Part shown: positions 59,806 through 64,000 of the stretch, piece by piece
Layout of the letters: the number at the start of each line of letters is the position of its first letter
Position numbering within the stretch: position 1 is the first letter of the stretch
Assembly (NCBI GenBank): GCA_960531495.1
Contig: OY482859.1
Span: forward strand, 31,874,406-31,938,405
Source of the DNA: Zeus faber
Lineage: Eukaryota; Chordata; Actinopteri; Zeiformes; Zeidae
Direction of reading: 5' to 3'
DNA length: 64,000 nt
Translations under genes and position numbers: made by a program
The notes under the pieces: model-generated
Told to the model about the DNA's origin: nothing
Databases searched by the model: none
The model's input: only the letters and a program-made list of their open reading frames with translations

Positions 59806-62800
59806 TCTTTGTTTAAATCTTTCTTTCAATCATTCTTTCAAACTTTCAATCATTATTTCAATCTTTCATTCTTTCCATCTTTCTTGCAATCTTTCTTTCA
59901 ATTGTTTAATCTTTCAATGTTTCTTTCATTCTTTCTTTCAGTCTTTCAATCTTTTTTTCAATCTTTCTTTCATTCTTTCTTTCAATCTTTCCGTCCGTCA
60001 TTCTTTCTTTCAGTCTTTCTATCAATCATTCAATCTTTAAATCTTTCTTTCTTTCAATCTTTCTTTCATTCTTTATTTCAATCTTTGTTTCATTCTTTCT
60101 TTCAATCTTTCTTTCTTTCTTTAAATCTTTCTTTCAATCTTTCTTTCAATCTTTCTTTCTTACTTTCAATCTTTCTTTCAGTCTTTCTTTCAATATTTCA
60201 ATCTTTCAATATTTCTTTCATTCTTTCTTGCAATCTTTCAATCTTTCTTTCATTCTTTCTTTCAATCTTTCTTACTTTCAATCTTTCTTTCAATCTGCCT
60301 TTCATTCTTTCTTTCAGTCTTTCAATCTTTCTTTAAATCTTTCTTTAAATCTTTCTTTCAATCATTCTTTCAAACTTTCAATCTTTATTTCAATCTTTCA
60401 ATCTTTCATCCTTTCTTTCAATCTTTCAATCTTTCTTTCATTCTTTCTTTCAATATTTCAATCTTTCAATCTTTCTTTCTTTCAATATTTCCTCCAATCG
60501 TTCAATCTTTCTTTCATTCTTTCTTTCAATCTTTCTTTTGTTATTTCTTTCAATCTTTCTTTCTTTCCATCTTTCTTTCAATCTTTCTTTTATTCTTCTT
60601 TCAATCTTTCTTTTTTCAATCTTTCTTGCAATCTTTCTTTCAATTGTTTAATCTTTCAATATTTCTTTTATTCTTTCTTTCAATCTTTCTTTCATTCTTT
60701 CTTTCAATCTTTCTGTGTGTCAATCTTTCTTTCAGTCTTTCTTTCAATCATTCAATCTTTCAATCTTTCCTTCAATATTTCTTTCTTTCAATCTTTCTTT
60801 CAATCTTTCTTTCATTCTTTCCTTCAGTCGTTCAATCTTTCTTTCAATCTTTCTTTTTTTCAATCTTTCTTTCAATCTTTCTTTCATCCTTTCTTTCAAT
60901 CTTTCGTTCAATATTTCTTTCAATCTTTCCTTCTTTCAATCTTTCTTTGTTTAAATCTTTCTTTCAATCTTTCTTTCAAACTTTGAATCATTATTTCAAT
61001 CTTTCATTCTTTCAATCTTTCTTTCAATCTTTCTTTCAATCTTTCAATCTTTCTTTCATTCTTTCTTTCAATATTTCAATCTTTCAATCTTTCTTTCAAT
61101 CTTTCTTTCAATCTTTCAATCTTTCTTTCAGTCTTTCTTTCAAACTTTCAATCTTTATTTCAATCTTTCAATCTTTCAATCTTTCTTCCAATCTTTCTTT
61201 CATTCTTTCTTTCAATCTTTCAATCTTTCTTTCATTCTTTCTTTCAATATTTCAATCTTTCAATCTTTCTTTCATTCTTTCTTGCAATCTTTCAATCTTT
61301 CTTTCATTCTTTCTTTCAAACCTTCTTACTTTCAATCTTTCTTTCAATCTGCCTTTCATTCTTTCTTTCAGTCTTTCAATCTTTCTTTAAAACTTTCTTT
61401 CAATCTTTCTTTCAAACTTTCAATCTTTATTTAAATCTTTCAATCTTTCAATCTTTCTTTCAATCTTTCAATCTTTCTTTCATTCTTTCTTTCAATCTTT
61501 CAATCTTTCTTCATTCTTTCTTTCAATCTGTCTTACTTTCAATCTTTCTTTCTTTCAATATTGTTTCCAATCGTTCAATCTTTCTTTCATTCTTTCTTTC
61601 AATCTTTCTTTTGTTATTTCTTTCAATCTTTCTTTCTTTCCATCTTTCTTTCAATCTTTCTTTTATTATTTCTTTCAATCTTTCTTTTTTCAATCTTTCT
61701 TGCAATCTTTCTTTCAATTGTTTAATCTTTCAATCTTTCTTTCATTCTTTCTTTCAATCTTTCTTTCATTCTTTCTTTCAATCTTTCTGTCCGTCAATCT
61801 TTCTTTCAGTCTTTCTTTCAATCATTCAATCTTTCAATCTTTCCTTCAATATTTCTTTCTTTCAATCTTTATTTCATTCTTTCCATCAGTCTTTCAATCT
61901 TTCTTTCAATCTTTCTTTTTTTCAATCTTTCTTTCAATATTTCTTTCAATCTTTCTTACTTTCAATCTTTCTTTCTTTAAATCTTTCTTTCAATCTTTCT
62001 TTCAAACTTTTAATCTTTATTTCAATCTTTCAATCTTTCAATCTTTCTTTCATCTTTCATTCTTTCTTTCATTCTTTCTTTCAATATTTCAATCTTTCAA
62101 TCTTTCTTTCATTCTTTCTTACTTTCAATTTTTCTATCTTTATTTCTTTCAATCTTTCTTTCCATCTATCTTTCAATCTTTCTTTCATTCTTTCTTTCAA
62201 TCTTTCTTTTGTTATTTCTTTCAATCTTTCTTTCTTTCAATATTTCTTTCATTCTTTCTTTCAATCTTTCTTTCTTTCAATCTTTCAGTCTTTCTTTCAT
62301 TCTTTCATTCTTTCTTTCAATCTTTCTTTTTTAAATCTTACTTGCAATCTTTCTTTCAATTGTTGAATCTTTCAATCTTTCTTTCATTCTTTCTTTCAAT
62401 CTTTCTGTCTTTCAATTTTTCATTCAATCTTTCTTTCATTCCTTCTTCAATCATACTTTCAAATTTTCTTTCAATCTTTCTTTTTTTAATCTTTCTTGCA
62501 ATCATTCTTTCATTTGTTGAATCTTTCAATCTTTCTTTCATTCTTTCTTCCAGTCTTTCAATCTTTTTTTCAATCTTTCTTTCAATCTTTCAATTTTTCA
62601 ATCTTTCTTTCATTCTTTCTTTTAATCTTTCAATCTTTCTTTCATTGTTTCTTTCAATCTTTCTGTCTTTCAATATTTCATTCAATCTTTCTTTCATTCC
62701 TTCTTTCAATCTTTCTTTCAAATTTTCTTTCAATCTTTCTTTTTTCAATCTTTCTTTCAATCTTTCTTTCATTCTTTCTTTCAGTCTTTGAAAATTTGTT

Positions 62801-64000
62801 TCAAACTTTCAATCTTTCTTTCAATCTTTCAGTCGTTCAATCTTTCTTTCAATCTTTCTTTCAATCTTTCAAACTTCAATCTTTCAATCTATCTTTCAGT
62901 CTTTCTTTCAATCATTCAATCTTTCAATCTTACTTTCAATATTTCTTTCTTTCAATCTTTCTTTCAATCTTTCTTTCATTCTTTCCTTCAGTCTTTCAAT
63001 CTTTCTTTCAATCTTTCTTTCAATCTTTCTTTCATTCTTTCTTTCAATCTTTCTTTCAATCTTTCAATCTTTCTTTCAATATTTCTTTCAATTTTTCTTA
63101 CTTTCAATCTTTCTTTCTTAAAATCTTTCTTTCAATCTTTCTTTCAAACTTTCATTCTTTATTTCAATCTTTCAATCTTTCAATCTTTCTTTCATTCTTT
63201 CTTTCAATCTTTCAATCTTTCTTTCAATATTTCTTTCAATCTTTCTTTCTTTAAATCTTTCTTTCAATCTTTCTTTCAAACTTTCAATCTTTATTTCAAT
63301 CTTTCAATCTTTCAATCTTTCTTTCAATCTTTCTTTCAATCTTTCAATCTTTCTTTCATTCTTTCTTTCAATATTTCAATCTTTCAACCTTTCTTTCATT
63401 CTTTCTTTCAATCTTTCAATCTTTCTTTAATTTTTTCTTTCAATCTTTCTTACTTTCAATTTTTCTATCTTTCAATATTTCTTCCAATCTTTCAATCTTT
63501 CTTTTGTTATTCTTTCAATCTTTCTTTCTTTCAATCTTTCTATCCATCTATCTATCAATCTTTTTTTCATTCTTTCTTTCAATCTTTCTTTTTTCAATCT
63601 TTCTTGCAAACTTTCTTTCAATTGTTTAATCTTTCAATCTTTCTTTCATTCTTTCTTTCAGTCTTTCAATCTTTTTTTCATTCTTTCTTTCAATCTTTCT
63701 GTCATTCTTTCTGTCAATCTTTCAATCTTTCTTTCATTCTTTCTTTCAATCTTTCTTACTTTCAATTTTTCTATCTTTCAAAATTTCTTCCAATCGTTCA
63801 ATCTTTCTTTTATTATTTCTTTCAATCTTTCTTTCTTTCCATCTTTCTTTCAATCTTTCTTTCATTCTTTCTTTCAATCTTTCAATCTTTCAATCGTTCT
63901 TTCATTCTTTCTTTCAATCTTTCAATTTTTCTTTCATTCTTTCATTCTTTCTTTCAATTGTTCTTTCATTCTTTCTTTCAATCTTTCTTTAAATATTTCA
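59806..64000 (+). repeat. Satellite right flank (P-like, no core)
   Basis: CTTT/CAAT satellite with P markers: GTTTAAATC near 59811, CCGTCCGTC near 59991, TTGCAATC and CAATTGTTTAATC near 59884-59910, 60629, 61690 and 63605. There are no Q cores, no TCGCACTTTC and no long exact duplication that I could find. Private words are frequent (CTGTGTGTC near 60713, CAATTGTTGAATC near 62360, CATTTGTTGAATC near 62510, CTATCCATCTATC near 63541). It looks older or less homogenised than the rest. It runs off the right edge, and no gene is visible. Confidence 0.85.

Noticed and set aside
59776..60336. Frame starting with ATG in the LINE tail and reading into the satellite (MTKCKCKCN...)
   Set aside because: The start is made of TAAATG tail units and the rest is satellite; it is a chance fusion.
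1..64000. CRISPR array
   Set aside because: There are no constant repeats separated by unique spacers, the words are 4-12 bp, and the LINE remnant marks this as vertebrate DNA.
1..64000. Telomeric repeat
   Set aside because: I saw no TTAGGG or CCCTAA runs.
1..64000. Interferon-response (IRF) elements on the minus strand from repeated GAAA
   Set aside because: IRF sites need GAAA spaced by 2 bases (start to start 6). Here spacings are 4 or 8 bases, set by the tetranucleotide register.
1..64000. Polypyrimidine tracts as splice acceptors of a very long intron
   Set aside because: Tracts are everywhere and no exon-like sequence lies beside any of them. The window may be intronic, but nothing in it shows that.

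Overview
This window is essentially one giant tandem-repeat (satellite) array, with no protein-coding or RNA gene that I can support. About 63.7 of 64 kb is built from tetranucleotides kept in a 4-bp register. Mostly these are CTTT, CAAT and CATT, strung into 8-bp (CTTT CAAT) and 12-bp (CTTT CTTT CAAT) words. Variant letters such as CGTT, CAGT, CTTA, CAAC, CAAA and CTGT mark sub-families. The + strand is T-rich and nearly G-free, and every block runs in the same orientation. The only ordinary DNA is an insert of about 262 bp at 59538-59800. It is the 5'-truncated 3' end of an L2-clade LINE: the C-terminus of ORF2, a GGATA-loop stem-loop and a TAAATG tail. That tail type is known from eel UnaL2 and from many ray-finned fish, so the window is most likely from a teleost nuclear genome. 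A salmonid or relative is possible but not shown.

Layout. Two block families can be told apart by marker words. P blocks carry GTTTAAATC, CTGTCCGTC, TTGCAATC, CAATTGTTTAATC and CGTTCAATATTTC. Q blocks carry TCGCACTTTC, AGTCTTTAATAC, CAAGCTTTC and CATTCTCTC, plus a nearly invariant core of about 0.4 kb that occurs 12 times (11 full, one truncated). Positions 1-3590 are P; 3591-19265 Q; 19266-22837 P; 22838-36133 Q, with a copied P piece at about 25.02-25.87 kb; and 36134-43542 P. Then come six composite Q+P units in a row (43543-59537, steps of 3836, 2790, 2818, 2810 and 1880 bp), the LINE remnant, and a less regular P-like flank to the end. On top of this lie exact or near-exact larger tandem duplications with shifts of 2026, 4790, 904, 3028, 196, 1094 and 1880 bp. 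They show growth by unequal exchange, replication-based amplification or, for some, assembly duplication.

The long open frames are by-products. The 12-bp word keeps all three + frames open (tetrapeptide repeats LSFN, FLSI, FFQS) and two of the three - frames (LKER, IERK). On the + strand the frames I checked open at TTG, not ATG. No genes work together here; the content of interest is satellite architecture. All repeat shifts were derived by lining up marker words by eye, so block edges are good to roughly ten to a few tens of bases unless an exact position is given.
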